In this document: piece after piece, positions 1 through 8,568 of the stretch | Layout of the letters: every line of letters begins with the position of its first letter | Position numbering within the stretch: the stretch's first letter is position 1 | Assembly (NCBI RefSeq): GCF_001696715.1 | Contig: NZ_MBFM01000001.1 | Span: 107,525 to 148,690, forward strand | DNA: 41,166 bases | Reading direction: 5' to 3' | From: Thauera phenolivorans | GTDB taxonomy: Bacteria > Pseudomonadota > Gammaproteobacteria > Burkholderiales > Rhodocyclaceae | Program-made: the position numbers and the translations under genes | The notes under the pieces: model-generated | What the model saw: the letters and a program-made list of their open reading frames with translations, nothing else | What the model was told of the DNA's origin: nothing | Database searches by the model: none

Positions 1-638
1 CCGCCGGGCATGGGCTGCTGTAGCAGGGCGTAGGCGGGCGAGCCGGGCTCGCAGTTGAAGTCACCGCACAGTACCGCCGAAGCGGGGCGCGGGTGGGCGG
101 CGAATGCCGGGCTGGACTCCTTGCCCTTCGCCGGCGGCCGCGCCGCCAGCAGGGCGGCCTCGAGCTGCAGCGCGCGCAGCGCGCCAGCCTGGGCCTCGCG
201 CTGTCGCACCGAGTAGTACTCGAGATGGGTCGTCATCACACGCATCCAGCCCGCTGCGGTGAGCACCATCGCCTCGAGGCAGGCGCGCGACATTGACGGC
301 ACGGCCGGATCGGCCGGGGACGGCAACTGGTGCCGCAGCAGCTGGCCTAGCGGCAGCGAGGACAGCACGAGGTTGCCGAAGCGCGCCCGCCCGCCCTCGC
401 CGTCGGGCACGTCGAGCGCAGCGACGAAGGCCGCCTCGTGGCGCGGGAAGGCGCGGGCGAAGAAGGCCGGCTCGTCCTCGCGCGCCCCGCCCGGCAGGCC
501 GGGGAAGTTGCAGGCCACCTCCTGCAGGCAGATCAGGTCGAACTCGCCCGCCGCGCGGATCGCCGCCAGCGTACGCTCGAGATCGACGCGACCGTCGGCG
601 CCGCGCCCCCATTGAATGTTCCAGCTCAGGATTCGCAT
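1..638 (-). CDS. Endonuclease/exonuclease/phosphatase family protein, 3' end cut by the window
   Basis: The leftward frame begins at an ATG at 638 and stays open to the window edge, so about 212 residues of the N-terminal part are present and the C-terminus lies outside. The protein opens with MRILSWNIQWG and then shows LQEV (Mg-binding Glu), TTHLEY and CGDFNCEPGSPAY. These are the ordered metal and catalytic motifs of the exonuclease III/DNase I/sphingomyelinase fold. There is no obvious signal peptide, so a cytoplasmic Mg-dependent phosphodiesterase is likely, but the substrate (DNA, phospholipid or phosphoinositide-like) cannot be told from sequence. It is divergent from the CDF exporter gene with about 135 bp between them. 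The family call is firm and the specific function open. Confidence 0.85.
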   Translation of the reverse strand, partial: MRILSWNIQWGRGADGRVDLERTLAAIRAAGEFDLICLQEVACNFPGLPGGAREDEPAFFARAFPRHEAAFVAALDVPDGEGGRARFGNLVLSSLPLGQLLRHQLPSPADPAVPSMSRACLEAMVLTAAGWMRVMTTHLEYYSVRQREAQAGALRALQLEAALLAARPPAKGKESSPAFAAHPRPASAVLCGDFNCEPGSPAYALLQQPMPG

Positions 639-774
639 CTCGGCTCCCCCGCGGGAAATGGTCCGCTCCGGCTTCGATTCTAGGTCATCGCCAGCGTCGC
701 ATCGGGCGCCAGCAGCGGTGCGCCGACCGATCTCGGGCGCATAATCGCGAGAGATCCACGCTCAGGATGAAAAG

Positions 775-1782
775 ATGCAGCCCGCCGAACCCGGGCGGCC
801 GCATGCCGCCCACCACGCGCACGAACACGCCGAGGGACACGCTCTTGCACCCGGCCACGGCGGTCCCGACACACACGCGCACCAGCATCACGACCACGCC
901 GCCAGCCGCTGGCTGCCGCTGGCGCTCGCGCTGACGCTTGGCTTCGCCGCGGTCGAGGCGCTCGCCGGCTGGTGGTCGGGCTCCCTCGCCCTGCTCGGCG
1001 ACGCCGGCCACATGGTCACCGACGCGCTCGCGCTGGGGCTGGCGGCGTTCGCCGCGAGGATCGCGAAGCGTCCGTCCAGCGCTCGCCACTCCTACGGGTT
1101 GCCGCGCGCCGAGGCGCTCTCGGCGCTGTTCAACGGCCTGTTCATGCTCGCCCTGGTCGCAGTGCTGCTGTGGCAGGCGGTGCTGCGGCTGAGCGAGCCA
1201 CGCGCGATCGCCGGCGAGGCCGTCACCATCGTGGCGCTCGGCGGCCTGGCGCTGAACCTGGTGGTGGCCTGGCTGCTGACCCGCGGTGAGGCGGACCTCA
1301 ACACCCGCGGCGCCCTGCTTCACGTGCTTGGCGACCTGCTCGGCTCGCTCGCTGCGCTCGCCTCCGGCCTGGTGATCCAGTTCACCGGCTGGACCCCGAT
1401 CGATCCGCTGCTGACGATGCTGATCTGCGGCCTCATCCTCGCCTCCACCCTGCTGCTGCTGCGCCGCTCCACCCACACCCTGCTCGAGGGTGTGCCGGAA
1501 CACCTGTCGCTCCCCGAGGTGGGACGCGCGATGGCGGCGGTCCCGGGTGTGCGCTCGGTGCACGACCTCCACATCTGGAGCCTCGACTCCCGCCACCCGA
1601 GCCTTTCGGCGCACCTGGTGATGATCGAGCCGGCGCGCTGGCCGCAGGTGCTCGAGGACGAACGCCGGCTGCTCGCGGCACGCTTCGGCATCGAGCACGT
1701 GACCCTGCAGCCGGAGCTGCCGCCGGCGGCGCCGGTGGTGTTCTCGCCGCGCCGGCGCAAGGCCGATCCGCCCTCGGACTGA
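775..1782 (+). CDS. CDF-family divalent metal cation (probably zinc/cadmium) exporter
   Basis: A 335-residue inner-membrane cation diffusion facilitator, which exchanges cytoplasmic metal for protons. The N-terminus (about residues 10-42) is rich in histidine, as in ZitB/CzcD/ZnT proteins. Six hydrophobic segments span about residues 47-225. The metal-site pairs are visible as HMVTD in TM2 (in DAGHMVTDAL) and HVLGD in TM5, the His/Asp combination normally linked to zinc and cadmium rather than manganese. A C-terminal cytoplasmic ferredoxin-like domain follows (VHDLHIWSL and SAHLVM region). An AGGA sequence at 764-767 sits 7 bp before the ATG and supports this start. No metal-responsive regulator is adjacent. 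Length and motifs are normal for the family; which metal it carries is inferred. Confidence 0.93.
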   Translation: MQPAEPGRPHAAHHAHEHAEGHALAPGHGGPDTHAHQHHDHAASRWLPLALALTLGFAAVEALAGWWSGSLALLGDAGHMVTDALALGLAAFAARIAKRPSSARHSYGLPRAEALSALFNGLFMLALVAVLLWQAVLRLSEPRAIAGEAVTIVALGGLALNLVVAWLLTRGEADLNTRGALLHVLGDLLGSLAALASGLVIQFTGWTPIDPLLTMLICGLILASTLLLLRRSTHTLLEGVPEHLSLPEVGRAMAAVPGVRSVHDLHIWSLDSRHPSLSAHLVMIEPARWPQVLEDERRLLAARFGIEHVTLQPELPPAAPVVFSPRRRKADPPSD

Positions 1783-1886
1783 GCGGCTGCCGCCAGCCCC
1801 GTGCACGCATGCTTCGCCCCCCATGAGAGCCGGTAAACCCGCGCGAATCGTGGCATTCACGGCCGCCCCGCCTCATTTTTAAGCTA

Positions 1887-1928
1887 CTAGATGTAGTACC
1901 CAAAGCCCTATTGACACACAATATATTT
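1887..1928 (+). promoter_or_regulatory. Tandem NrdR-type operator and promoter of nrdJ
   Basis: Two palindromic boxes lie in an AT-rich stretch upstream of nrdJ: CTAGATGTAG (1887-1896, within TACTAGATGTAGTA) and CAATATATTT (1919-1928, within ACACAATATATTTTG). They match the core CWATATATWG of the NrdR box at 8/10 and 9/10 positions and are 32 bp apart start to start. That is the three-helical-turn spacing known for paired NrdR boxes. A perfect -35 hexamer TTGACA lies at 1911-1916, so the second box falls between -35 and -10. The -10 itself is weak (candidates in 1931-1941). Bound NrdR would occlude polymerase when ATP/dATP signals sufficient dNTPs. nrdR is not in this window. Confidence 0.75.
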
Positions 1929-2030
1929 TGTTATCTATCTGTTTTAATTGCACTTTATTTTTTTGCAGAATCGCCATCCGCGCGCTATCCTTCAGCCCGT
2001 AAACAAAGCGCCCGGAGGGACAAAAACACC

Positions 2031-4910
2031 ATGAACGCGAGCACCCAGACCACCGCCAGAACCGACGCCAGCACCCTCGCTGCGCAGGAAATCTCGGGCG
2101 AGGTCCTCATCGAGAAATATGCCAAGGGCGGCGAGCGCACGGTCGCCGAAGTGCGACAGCGCGTCGCCCGCGCGCTCGCCGCTATCGAGTCCGAAGACAA
2201 GCGCGCGCACTGGGAAGCCAAGTTCCTCGAGGCCCAGGAGAAGGGCTTCGTGCCCGCCGGCCGCATCAACAGCGCCGCCGGCACCACACTCGCCGCCACC
2301 CTGATCAACTGCTTCGTGCAGCCGGTGGGCGACTCGGTGACCGAAGCGGTCGACGGCCGCCCCGGCATCTACACCGCACTCGCCCAGGCCGCCGAGACCA
2401 TGCGCCGCGGCGGCGGCGTGGGCTACGACTTCTCGTCGATCCGTCCCAAGGGCGCGCTGGTCAAGGGCACCGCCTCCAACGCCTCCGGTCCGGTGTCCTA
2501 CATGCGCGTGTTCGACCGTTCGTGCGAGACGGTGGAGTCGGCCGGCGCTCGCCGCGGCGCGCAGATGGGCGTGCTGCGCTGCGACCACCCCGACATCGAG
2601 GAATTCATCCACGCCAAGGACGAAGGCGACCTCACCAATTTCAACATCTCGGTCGGCGTCACCGACCCCTTCATGCAGGCAGTGGAAGGTAACGGCGACG
2701 TCGAGCTGGTGCACAAGGCCGAGCCCACCGAGGAGATCAAGGCCGCGGGCGCCTACCAGCGCGAGGACGGCCTGTGGGTGTACCGCAAGGTGCGCGCGCG
2801 CGAGCTGTGGGACCAGATCATGCGTTCCACCTACGATCACGCCGAGCCGGGCATCCTCTTCCTCGACCGCATGAACCAGGACAACAACCTGTACTACTGC
2901 GAGACCATCGAGGCTACCAACCCCTGCGCCGAGCAGCCGCTGCCGCCCTACGGCTGCTGCTGCCTGGGCTCGATCAACCTCACGCCCTTCGTCAAGAACC
3001 CCTTCTCCGACAAGGCGGAATTCGACTACGCCGCCTTCGGCAAGGTGGTCGACGTGTCGATCCGCATGCTCGACAACGTGCTCGAGGCGACCCACTGGCC
3101 GCTCGCGCAGCAGCATGCCGAAGCGCAGTCCAAGCGCCGCGTGGGCCTCGGGTACACCGGCCTGGGCGACGCCCTGATCATGCTCGGCAAGCGCTACGAC
3201 ACCCCCGAGGCTCGCGAGGAAGCGCGCAGGATCTCCGAATACATGCGTAACCGCGCCTACCTCGCGTCGTCGGATCTGGCCAGGGAGCGCGGCGCCTTCC
3301 CGCTGTTCAACGCCGACTTGTACCTGTCGGGGGGCAACTTCGCCTCGCGCCTGCCGGCCGAAGTGAAGGAGAGGATCCGCAAGCACGGCATCCGAAACTC
3401 GCACCTGCTGTCGATCGCGCCCACCGGCACGATCTCGCTCGCCTTCGCCGACAACGCCTCCAACGGCATCGAGCCGCCGTTCTCCTACACCTACACCCGG
3501 CGCAAGCGCATGGCCGACGGCACCTTCAAGGAGTACGCGGTCGAGGACTACGCCTGGCGCCTGTACAAGCACCTCGGCGGCAACGTCGAGCAGCTGCCGT
3601 CCAGCTTCGTCACCGCGCTCGAGATCTCGTCGCAGGCGCACAAGGACATGGTCGGCGCGGTCGCGCCCTACATCGACACCTCGATCTCGAAGACGGTGAA
3701 CGTGCCCGAGGACTACCCCTACGCCGAGTTCGAGGACCTCTACCTCAGCGCGTGGAAGGCTGGACTCAAGGGGCTGGCGACCTATCGCCCGAACTCGGTG
3801 CTAGGCTCGGTGCTGTCGGTGACCCCGAGCGCCGAACAGAAGCAGCCGCACGACGTGGAGCTGTCCGACGCCAACAAGCGCCTGTCGATCAAGAGCCTGC
3901 CCGCCCCGGTGCTCGCCAGCCTGCGCTGGCCGGGCCGCCCCGAGATGCCGGACGGCAACATGGCATGGACCTACATGCTCAACACCCCGACCGGCGATTT
4001 CGCCCTCTTCGTCGGCCAGTTCGGCACCAACGGCGGCACCTTCCCGTTCGAAGTGTGGGTCAACGGCGCCGACCAGCCGCGCGGCCTCGGCGCAGTGGCC
4101 AAGACCCTGTCGATGGACATGCGCGCCAACGACCGCGCCTGGCTCAAGCTCAAGCTCGACACCCTGGCACGCACCGTCGGCGAGAAGTCCTTCGAGATGC
4201 CGCTCCCGCCGCACGGCGAGAAGAAGCTGGTGCCGGGCGCGGTGTCGGCCTTTGCCCAGGTGGTGAACTACCGCTGCGAGAAGCTCGGGGTGTTCGACAA
4301 GGAAGATGAAGCCAATCCGGTGCTCGACACCCTGTTCAGCCTCGACGAGCCCAAGACCGGCACCGACGGCACGCTGTCGTGGACGGTCGACATCTACAAC
4401 CCGGCCACCGGCGAAGACTTCGTGCTCGGCCTCAAGGAGATCACCCTGCCGCCGCAGGACGGTTACGCCGCAGGCGTCACCCGGCCTTACTCGATGTGGC
4501 TGTCGGGCAATTACCCGCGTGCGCTCGACGGGCTGTCGCGCATCCTCTCGCTCGACATGCGCGTCATGGACCCGGCCTGGATCGGCATGAAGCTGCGCAA
4601 GCTGCTCGACTATCCCGAGCCGCTCGGCGACTTCATGGCCTTCGTACCGGGCACCCGCCGCCAGCAGAACTGGCCGAGCACGGTGGCCTACCTCGCCCAG
4701 CTGATCATCCACCGCTACGCGATGCTCGGTGTGCTCGACGAGAGGGGCTACCCCACCCGCGAGATGGGCATCCTCGAGTCGCCGCGCGACGACAACGAGC
4801 CCAAGCTGATGCAGGGCGCGCTGTGCACCGAGTGCGGCAACCACACGGTGATCCGCAAGGACGGCTGCGACTTCTGCACCGCCTGCGGCGCGGTGGGGAC
4901 CTGCGGCTGA
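2031..4910 (+). CDS. nrdJ: Adenosylcobalamin-dependent (class II) ribonucleotide reductase
   Basis: A 959-residue enzyme that reduces ribonucleotides to deoxyribonucleotides, using adenosylcobalamin to make the active-site thiyl radical, so it works with or without oxygen. The ATG at 2031 follows GGAGG at 2014-2018; the frame is open further upstream but runs through the operator. The barrel shows NPCAEQPL (N297, C299, E301: the NxCxE active site), then the triple cysteine 309-311 before LGSINL. The redox partner is probably C94 (LINCFV) with C310, by analogy with Thermotoga Nrd[11 protein letters not shown] forms a nucleotide-binding loop. There is no N-terminal ATP cone. The C-terminal third holds two related TSCPD-like segments (about 645-745 and 780-905), and the end carries CTECG and CDFCTACG, a zinc-ribbon/redox tail. 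Confidence 0.97.
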   Translation: MNASTQTTARTDASTLAAQEISGEVLIEKYAKGGERTVAEVRQRVARALAAIESEDKRAHWEAKFLEAQEKGFVPAGRINSAAGTTLAATLINCFVQPVGDSVTEAVDGRPGIYTALAQAAETMRRGGGVGYDFSSIRPKGALVKGTASNASGPVSYMRVFDRSCETVESAGARRGAQMGVLRCDHPDIEEFIHAKDEGDLTNFNISVGVTDPFMQAVEGNGDVELVHKAEPTEEIKAAGAYQREDGLWVYRKVRARELWDQIMRSTYDHAEPGILFLDRMNQDNNLYYCETIEATNPCAEQPLPPYGCCCLGSINLTPFVKNPFSDKAEFDYAAFGKVVDVSIRMLDNVLEATHWPLAQQHAEAQSKRRVGLGYTGLGDALIMLGKRYDTPEAREEARRISEYMRNRAYLASSDLARERGAFPLFNADLYLSGGNFASRLPAEVKERIRKHGIRNSHLLSIAPTGTISLAFADNASNGIEPPFSYTYTRRKRMADGTFKEYAVEDYAWRLYKHLGGNVEQLPSSFVTALEISSQAHKDMVGAVAPYIDTSISKTVNVPEDYPYAEFEDLYLSAWKAGLKGLATYRPNSVLGSVLSVTPSAEQKQPHDVELSDANKRLSIKSLPAPVLASLRWPGRPEMPDGNMAWTYMLNTPTGDFALFVGQFGTNGGTFPFEVWVNGADQPRGLGAVAKTLSMDMRANDRAWLKLKLDTLARTVGEKSFEMPLPPHGEKKLVPGAVSAFAQVVNYRCEKLGVFDKEDEANPVLDTLFSLDEPKTGTDGTLSWTVDIYNPATGEDFVLGLKEITLPPQDGYAAGVTRPYSMWLSGNYPRALDGLSRILSLDMRVMDPAWIGMKLRKLLDYPEPLGDFMAFVPGTRRQQNWPSTVAYLAQLIIHRYAMLGVLDERGYPTREMGILESPRDDNEPKLMQGALCTECGNHTVIRKDGCDFCTACGAVGTCG

Positions 4911-4961
4911 GGGCCTGAGCGCCCGGGGGCCGGCCCTGGACTCAAGCCCCCGACGAACGAG

Positions 4962-4990
4962 AACGGGCAGCCGCAAGGGGCTGCCCGTTT
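4962..4990 (+). terminator. Rho-independent terminator after nrdJ
   Basis: An 11-bp perfect stem pairs 4962-4972 (AACGGGCAGCC) with 4979-4989 (GGCTGCCCGTT) around a six-base loop. It ends in TTTG and then CATTT, 50 bp past the nrdJ stop. The T tract is short, but the stem is strong and uninterrupted. Confidence 0.8.
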
Positions 4991-5540
4991 GCATTTGAGC
5001 GCAGAACAAGCACCTGCGCTGCGCGGACCTCAGCGTCGGCTGCCGCTATCGGTCTGCCCGTTGCCCGAAGTCGTCGTGCCGGAGGTGTGGGAGAGGAGGC
5101 AGCCATTGATCGACTCCTTCTCAATCCTCATGGTGTCCACCCTCAAAGATGGTGGACACCTTCGCCGCTCAAGATGCTGCGCTCAAGACGATGCTGGGAT
5201 AACGCTTACCGTGGTACTCATCTCGGGCAGCAGTTCGCCTCTCCCCCCTGATCCGCAGGAGACGAGGCTTCCATGGCTGGAACGTCCAGCTGGGGCCGCG
5301 CCCGGGTGGCGGCCTGGAAGCGTGGCTGGAACTGCCGCGGGCGGAGGGAGGGGACTCGCGCCCACCCTCCCGGCCGTCGCCGAAAGCGGCCCCCCTCAAC
5401 TGACGCATTTCCCGGAAACGTCCGCGGCACGAGGTTTCACTCCGCCGGAGAACACTCGTCCTCCCTGGGCCGTCATCGCGAGACGCGGGGAGTTTCATGG
5501 CAGCCGCCGACTTCCGACCGCCAAGCCGATGCCGCCGCCA
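4991..5540. other. Gene-poor stretch with no convincing coding sequence
   Basis: About 550 bp between the nrdJ terminator and the regulatory region of the BON gene. Several frames are open, as expected at this GC content, but none has a ribosome-binding site, a recognisable domain or a composition like the neighbouring genes. The longest rightward one (from 4989, 206 codons) reads as Pro/Arg/Ser-rich noise and runs through the terminator and a perfect inverted repeat. Apart from that inverted repeat (5132-5160) I see nothing I can name. It may be decayed sequence. Confidence 0.5.
5132..5160. repeat. Perfect 10-bp inverted repeat in the gene-poor stretch
   Basis: GGTGTCCACC (5132-5141) and GGTGGACACC (5151-5160) are exact reverse complements separated by 9 bases. 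Neither strand has a T tract after the hairpin, so a terminator is unlikely. It could be an operator, or two terminal repeats left by a mobile element, but no transposase fragment is visible nearby. Confidence 0.6.
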
Positions 5541-5558
5541 TGCCGGAATCGTCCTACA
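5541..5558 (+). promoter_or_regulatory. GacA-box-like palindrome (site A) upstream of the BON lipoprotein gene
   Basis: TGCCGGAATCGTCCTACA has the TGT/G...N6...C/ACA layout of the GacA box (consensus TGTAAG-N6-CTTACA) with a degenerate left arm. It is identical at 16 of 18 positions to the perfect palindrome at 8698-8715. It lies 112 bp before the ATG of the BON gene and about 50 bp before a possible -10 (TAGAGT, 5602-5607). The binding protein is inferred to be the LuxR-type regulator encoded at 7933-8568. Confidence 0.5.
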
Positions 5559-5669
5559 GGGCAATCCGTGGAATCGGACAGCAAAGCGTGGCCATCCGGC
5601 GTAGAGTGAAGACGTCCATCGCATAGACGAGAACGCCACGACGATGGCAACCTACATGAGGAGCTCAAC

Positions 5670-5981
5670 ATGAAAAATACCGCCGCCACTCTCGCCCTCT
5701 CCGGCCTGCTCGCCTTCACCGCGGTCGGCTGCGCCGTCACCCGCGACCAGTCCACCGTCGGCGAATACGTTGACGATTCCGCCATCACCGCGCGAGTCAA
5801 GGCGAAATTCGCCGAAGATCCCACGGTGAGCGCAATGTCGATCAGTGTCGAGACCCTGCGCGGCGTGGTGCAGCTCTCCGGCTTCGCCAAGTCGGCGGAC
5901 GAGAAGGCGAAGGCGAGCTCGATCGCCGCGTCCACTTCCGGCGTGAAGAGCGTCAAGAACGACATCGTCATCCGGCCCTGA
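5670..5981 (+). CDS. BON-domain lipoprotein (OsmY-like)
   Basis: A 103-residue precursor. A lipoprotein signal peptide with lipobox TAVGC puts the modified cysteine at residue 21, so the mature protein should be anchored in a membrane facing the periplasm. The rest is a single BON domain (about residues 33-102: DDSAITARVKAKFAEDP, then VETLRGVVQLSGFAKS, then VKSVKNDIVI). This fold is associated with phospholipid binding and envelope-stress proteins such as OsmY and DolP. GAGGAG at 5658-5663 sets the start. The gene is monocistronic, upstream of a CHASE3 histidine kinase in the same direction, and has a GacA-like palindrome 112 bp before the ATG. Control by the adjacent two-component system is therefore plausible but unproven. 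Confidence 0.9.
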   Translation: MKNTAATLALSGLLAFTAVGCAVTRDQSTVGEYVDDSAITARVKAKFAEDPTVSAMSISVETLRGVVQLSGFAKSADEKAKASSIAASTSGVKSVKNDIVIRP

Positions 5982-6024
5982 GCGAGCGTTTTCAGGCTCG
6001 CAGTGACATTGGCCTGAATGCCCG

Positions 6025-6060
6025 CCCGCTGCCTCCCCCCTTCCCGGGGGAGCCTGCGGG
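6025..6060 (+). other. GC-rich hairpin between the BON gene and the histidine kinase gene
   Basis: CCCGC (6025-6029) plus CTCCCCC (6033-6039) pair with GGGGGAG (6046-6052) plus GCGGG (6056-6060), giving a long hairpin with a small internal loop. A smaller stem GCGAGC/GCTCGC follows the BON stop directly (5982-6001). Neither has a T tract. They may limit read-through or stabilise the BON transcript rather than terminate it intrinsically. Confidence 0.4.
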
Positions 6061-6124
6061 CGTCGTTGCGACTGTATGACCTGGCGAGTCCGTGACCACC
6101 CCCTCCCCCGCGCCGGAGCACAGG

Positions 6125-7504
6125 ATGTCCCCAACCCCGCCTCCCGCCGCCCCCACTCCGTCGGCCTCACAAGGCTTCAGCTGGCCCCTCGCCATGTTGC
6201 TCGCGGGTTGCGGCCTGATCCTCTCGCTGCTGGTTTCGGTTTACTGGCAGGCAGCCTCCAGCCGCGAGGCGCTCGACGACCTCCAGGCGCGAAGCCGCCA
6301 TGAAGATCTGCTCGACGCGGTCTATCTTCCTCTGCTCGAGGCCGAGAGCAGCGTGCGCGGCTACCTGCTCAACCACAATCCCGTATACCTGGGCCCCTAC
6401 CAGGAAAGCGCCCAACAGGCCCGCAAGGCGCTCGGCGCGCTACGCAGCGATCTCGCCGACCAACCAGCCTTCCGTCAGCGACTCCTCCGCCTGACCGATC
6501 TCGTCGAGCGCAAGCGTGCGGTGCTCGAGGAGGCGCTCGTCCACGGCACGCTCCCGGAGGTGCATTCGGCCAGCGGCGGGCCTGGCAAGCAGGCGATGGA
6601 AGAGATCCGTGTGCTCGTCGGCGAGTTGCGCGACGATCTCGCCTCCGCTCACGATCGCCGCGTGCTCGACTCCTTTGCCAGCTTCTCGCGCAGCCGGATG
6701 ATGAACATCGCGCTCTGTGTCGCCGCACTCGGCCTGCTGCTGGTGTTGTTCGTCTCGATGCGCAAGCAGGAGCGGATGCGCCGGCAACTCGACGAGATCC
6801 TGCAGCGCGAGAAGGCCGAGCTCGAGTCGGAGGTTGCGCAGCGCACCGCGGAGCTCAGCGCGCTGGCGAGCTACCTCACCAACACGCGTGAAGCGGAACA
6901 GGCCCGCCTCGCCCGCGAACTCCATGACGAGCTCGGCGCGCTGCTCACCGCGGCCAAGCTCGACACCGGCTGGATCGCGCGCAAGCTCCCGCCCGAGGTG
7001 AAGGCGCCGCTGCAGGACCGGTTCGACCGCCTGCAGGACACCCTCAATCAGGGCATCGCGATCAAGCGTCGGGTGGTCACCGACCTGCGTCCGCCGCTGC
7101 TCGGCGAACTCGGTCTGGTCGACGCCCTGAATACCTATCTGGATAACAATGCCGGGGATCTGCAGATAGAGACCGAGTTGCCCGCCGACCTTCCGGAGCT
7201 GCGGGCCCCGGTCGCGCTCGCGCTGTTCCGCATCGCCCAGGAAGCGCTCAACAACGTGCATAAGCACGCCCACGCACACAAGGTGACGCTCAGCCTGTCG
7301 ATCGACGGCGACGACGTGGTCCTGCGGATCGAGGACGACGGTCGCGGCTTTGACGCCTCGACGCGGAAGTTCGGTAGCCACGGGCTGGCCGGCATGCGCC
7401 ACCGGGTGCAGATGTTCGCGGGCCGATTCACGCTGCGCAGCGCGGCGGGGCGCGGGACCGTCGTCGAGGCGCGCGTCCCGACCCGCGCCGCGCTCGCCGC
7501 GTAG
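6125..7504 (+). CDS. CHASE3-domain sensor histidine kinase (NarX/DegS type)
   Basis: A 459-residue inner-membrane sensor kinase. Order: a transmembrane helix at about 18-38, a helical periplasmic CHASE3 domain at about 40-175 (EALDDLQARSR to TDLVERKRAVLEE), a second transmembrane helix at about 184-205, a coiled linker, a HisKA_3 dimerisation domain with the phosphoacceptor His267 in ARELHDELGALL, then the ATPase domain with an N box (AQEALNNVHKHA), DDGRGFD and GLAGMRHRV. This HisKA_3 type normally phosphorylates NarL/FixJ regulators. I chose the ATG at 6125 because GGAG (6115-6118) precedes it; a GTG at 6092 is the alternative. It converges on the two response regulator genes with only 13 bp between stop codons. 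The stimulus is unknown. Confidence 0.93.
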   Translation: MSPTPPPAAPTPSASQGFSWPLAMLLAGCGLILSLLVSVYWQAASSREALDDLQARSRHEDLLDAVYLPLLEAESSVRGYLLNHNPVYLGPYQESAQQARKALGALRSDLADQPAFRQRLLRLTDLVERKRAVLEEALVHGTLPEVHSASGGPGKQAMEEIRVLVGELRDDLASAHDRRVLDSFASFSRSRMMNIALCVAALGLLLVLFVSMRKQERMRRQLDEILQREKAELESEVAQRTAELSALASYLTNTREAEQARLARELHDELGALLTAAKLDTGWIARKLPPEVKAPLQDRFDRLQDTLNQGIAIKRRVVTDLRPPLLGELGLVDALNTYLDNNAGDLQIETELPADLPELRAPVALALFRIAQEALNNVHKHAHAHKVTLSLSIDGDDVVLRIEDDGRGFDASTRKFGSHGLAGMRHRVQMFAGRFTLRSAAGRGTVVEARVPTRAALAA

Positions 7505-7517
7505 GACGCGTTCTCAG

Positions 7518-7922
7518 TCAGTCAGCGGCTCGGCTGGCCTGCACGTAATCGACCAGGTCGTCGAGCTGGTAGGACTTGTCGAAGAAGTGCTCGACGCCCA
7601 GCTCGGTACAGCGGCGGCGCACGATGCGGTGACCGTGATTGGAGAAAACCACCGCGCGCGGGCGGCCGAACCGCTGCGGATCGTCGTGCAGCGCTTGCAG
7701 CACCCCGATCCCGGAGCCGTCCTTGAGTTCAATGTCGATCACCGCGAGGTCGGGACGGTGCTCGGCGAGCGCCTCGATCGCCGTGTTCTCGTCGGCTGCA
7801 CGGGCGACCACCTGCACGCTGTCGAGCTCGCCGAGCATCTCGCTCAGCATCTCGCACAGCAGCGGCGAATCTTCGATCAACACCACTCGCACACCGTGCC
7901 CTCCCGTTTCGATTCTCTTCAT
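7518..7922 (-). CDS. Single-domain (receiver-only) response regulator
   Basis: About 134 residues consisting of one receiver domain and nothing else. It has acidic residues in VVLIEDS, phosphoacceptor Asp63 (LAVIDIELKDGSG), a conserved Ser in VVFSNHG and a Lys in FFDKSYQ. No DNA-binding or enzymatic output domain follows, so it would act as a phosphate relay or sink or through protein contact. The start is uncertain: the ATG at 7922 begins 10 bp after the stop of the LuxR-type regulator, but a GTG at 7892 has the better spaced ribosome-binding site (GGAGG 8 bp upstream) and starts exactly at the domain (VRVVLIED). It is co-directional with, and probably co-transcribed behind, the LuxR-type regulator. 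Confidence 0.9.
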   Translation of the reverse strand: MKRIETGGHGVRVVLIEDSPLLCEMLSEMLGELDSVQVVARAADENTAIEALAEHRPDLAVIDIELKDGSGIGVLQALHDDPQRFGRPRAVVFSNHGHRIVRRRCTELGVEHFFDKSYQLDDLVDYVQASRAAD

Positions 7923-7932
7923 CACCTCTGCC

Positions 7933-8568
7933 TCACTCGACCAGCAGGCCATTGCGGATCGCATAGGCTGCGAGCTCCGCATTGCTCGAAACGCCGAGCT
8001 TCTCGAGCAGGCGCGAGCGGTAGGTGCTGATCGTCTTCACGCTCAGGTGGAGGTTGTTGCCAATCTCCGACACCGATTCGCCGCGCGCCAAGCGCAGAAA
8101 GACCTGCAGTTCGCGCTCGGACAACTGCTCGTGCGCGGGCCCGGTATTGCCGCCCGTCAGTTCCTCGGCAAGCAGCTCGGCAGTGCGCGCTGACAGGTGG
8201 CGTCGGCCCTGGGCCACGGTGCGAATCGCGCGCACCAGTTCCTCTGCGTCGCAGTCCTTGCACAGATAGCCGTCGGCGCCGTTACGGATCATCGCCAGCG
8301 CATAACGTTCCTCGGGAAAGCCGCTGAGCATCAGCACGCGAAGCGCCTGGTGGCGCTGCTTGACGTGTTTCAACACGTCCACCCCGCTCTGTCCGGGCAG
8401 CGACAGGTCGAGCAGCAACACGTCCACCGGCTGCGCACGCAGCTGCTCGATCGCCTCCTCGCCGGAGCCAGCCTCGAAGGCGATCGACAGATCGAGCTCT
8501 TCGGCGAGCATGTCCCTGAATCCGGCACGCACGATCTTGTGGTCGTCGACGATCGCGATACGCAACAT
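7933..8568 (-). CDS. NarL/FixJ-family (UvrY/GacA-like) response regulator
   Basis: A 211-residue transcription factor. The N-terminal receiver (1-120) has the acidic pair in IAIVDDHKIV, phosphoacceptor Asp54 (VDVLLLDLSLPG) and a Lys in GYLCKD. The C-terminal LuxR-type helix-turn-helix (about 147-205) reads LSERELQVFLRLARG, SEIGNNLHLSVKTISTYRS. It resembles UvrY/GacA. AAGGAG just upstream of the ATG at 8568 fixes the start. It is the first gene of a two-gene leftward unit with the receiver-only protein and is divergent from the pyruvate kinase-like gene. The perfect palindrome at 8698-8715 in the shared intergenic region is a natural binding site for it. The partner kinase is inferred to be the convergent CHASE3 sensor. 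Confidence 0.94.
   Translation of the reverse strand: MLRIAIVDDHKIVRAGFRDMLAEELDLSIAFEAGSGEEAIEQLRAQPVDVLLLDLSLPGQSGVDVLKHVKQRHQALRVLMLSGFPEERYALAMIRNGADGYLCKDCDAEELVRAIRTVAQGRRHLSARTAELLAEELTGGNTGPAHEQLSERELQVFLRLARGESVSEIGNNLHLSVKTISTYRSRLLEKLGVSSNAELAAYAIRNGLLVE

Noticed and set aside
1783-2030. Possible cobalamin riboswitch upstream of the B12-dependent reductase
   Set aside because: I could not find the B12-box-like core, and the space is filled by the NrdR operator, the promoter and a short leader. A covariance search would settle it.
1992-3641. Long leftward open frame (over 500 codons) antisense to nrdJ
   Set aside because: It is a composition shadow of a firmly identified gene. Its protein is Val/Gly/Ala/Arg-rich without any domain, and it has no ribosome-binding site.
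4989-5609. 206-codon rightward frame in the gene-poor stretch
   Set aside because: It runs through the nrdJ terminator, the inverted repeat and palindrome A. It has no ribosome-binding site and no recognisable composition or domain.
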